Position numbers and translations under genes: made by a program. Below, one piece after another: positions 36,545 to 36,720 of a DNA stretch of 36,720 nt (positions are counted from its first letter, which is position 1; the number at the start of each line of letters is the position of its first letter). The notes beneath the pieces were generated by a model. That model saw only the letters and a list, made by a program, of their open reading frames with translations. It was not told the DNA's origin and ran no database searches. This DNA comes from Pseudomonadota bacterium (GTDB taxonomy: Bacteria; Pseudomonadota; Gammaproteobacteria; Burkholderiales; Thiobacillaceae): NCBI GenBank assembly GCA_030690985.1, contig JAUYFG010000223.1, forward strand, positions 1-36,720. The letters are read 5' to 3'.

Positions 36545-36720
36545 GCTTATCGGGTTAGCTCCCAATGACACTAGATGTAGTGGCCCGTGATTTCGCGGCA
36601 TGGCGCCGTAGGTTGGGCAAAGCGAAGCGTGCCCAACAACGCGGCGGTTCGTTGGGCACGCTTCGCTTTGCCCAACCTACGTCACTACCGGTAGTGGGCT
36701 TGGGAGACAACCGGATAAGC
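36545..36720. mobile_element. 176-bp inverted-repeat element with a REP pair nested inside
   Basis: The left end GCTTATCGGGTTAGCTCCC and the right end (read inward on the minus strand) GCTTATCCGGTTGTCTCCC agree at 16 of 19 bases. Each arm next carries its own hairpin: CACTA-GATG-TAGTG on the left and CACTACCGGTAGTG on the right. A family A REP pair lies between. It looks like a small non-autonomous element that was invaded by a REP. The right arm ends exactly at the window edge, so its full extent is not known. Confidence 0.65.
36608..36680. repeat. REP family A pair, copy 4 (73 bp)
   Basis: Same length and form as the other family A copies, but the loop base differs on both arms in a compensating way: AAAGCGAAGC on the left and GCTTCGCTTT on the right, where copies 2 and 3 have C/G at that point. 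Pairing between arms is thus kept. It is nested in the inverted-repeat element 36545-36720. Confidence 0.93.

Noticed and set aside
36545-36720. Integron attC site
   Set aside because: The GTTAGCT and AGACAAC sequences do not fit the attC core GTTRRRY / RYYYAAC, and no cassette or integrase is visible.

Overview
The window looks like a chromosomal segment of a GC-rich betaproteobacterium, most likely a PHA-storing, facultatively anaerobic member of the Rhodocyclales/Nitrosomonadales. Gene order supports this: rpmF-plsX-fabHDG-acpP-fabF-pabC-mltG-tmk-holB-pilZ-tatD in one direction, clpS-clpA next to a cold-shock gene, rluE next to icd, and orn / M48 protease / cytochrome c / pterin dehydratase / rsgA. 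The taxon is inferred from gene content and order; no rRNA is present. I recognise 38 intact protein genes, two broken ones, no tRNA or rRNA, and no CRISPR array.

Layout. (1) 1-1102: ruins of a type I secretion operon. The front of an HlyB-type ABC exporter and the back of its HlyD partner are separated by about 375 bp of debris holding a group II intron 3' end and REP elements. (2) 1150-3290: class III PHA synthase genes phaE-phaC on the minus strand, with a good sigma70 promoter overlapped by a palindromic operator. (3) 3360-8469: rluE, icd, a small helical protein gene, a cold-shock gene, clpS-clpA. (4) 8605-19854: a long minus-strand housekeeping run for fatty acid and phospholipid initiation, folate, peptidoglycan release, dTMP kinase, DNA polymerase III delta', PilZ and TatD. 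(5) 19886-25877: two-subunit pyruvate carboxylase, convergent with alpha-glucan phosphorylase. (6) 25967-29578: orn, Ste24-like protease, small cytochrome c, pterin dehydratase, rsgA. (7) 29629-35204: a minus-strand cluster of DUF2249, a multi-spanning membrane protein, a radical SAM protein, ubiU, ubiV, ubiT and an FmdE-like protein, preceded by an FNR/ANR-type site at class II promoter spacing. This looks like an oxygen-independent ubiquinone synthesis and anaerobic respiration unit. (8) 35379-36539: a geranylgeranyl-reductase-family flavoprotein, then an inverted-repeat element at the window edge.

The most striking layer is not a gene. The window is dotted with REP-type elements of at least five sequence families. 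Almost all units begin with the tetranucleotide GTAG followed by a hairpin, and most occur as outward-facing pairs (GTAG...CTAC). Of the seven genes ending in TAG, six take that TAG from the GTAG of an abutting REP (pilZ, orn, rsgA, the FmdE-like gene, ubiT, ubiV), always in the frame xxG-TAG. One REP pair supplies the stop codons of two convergent genes at once. No REP-associated (RAYT) transposase is in the window, so these elements would have been mobilised in trans. This stop-codon capture is the best candidate here for an under-described phenomenon.
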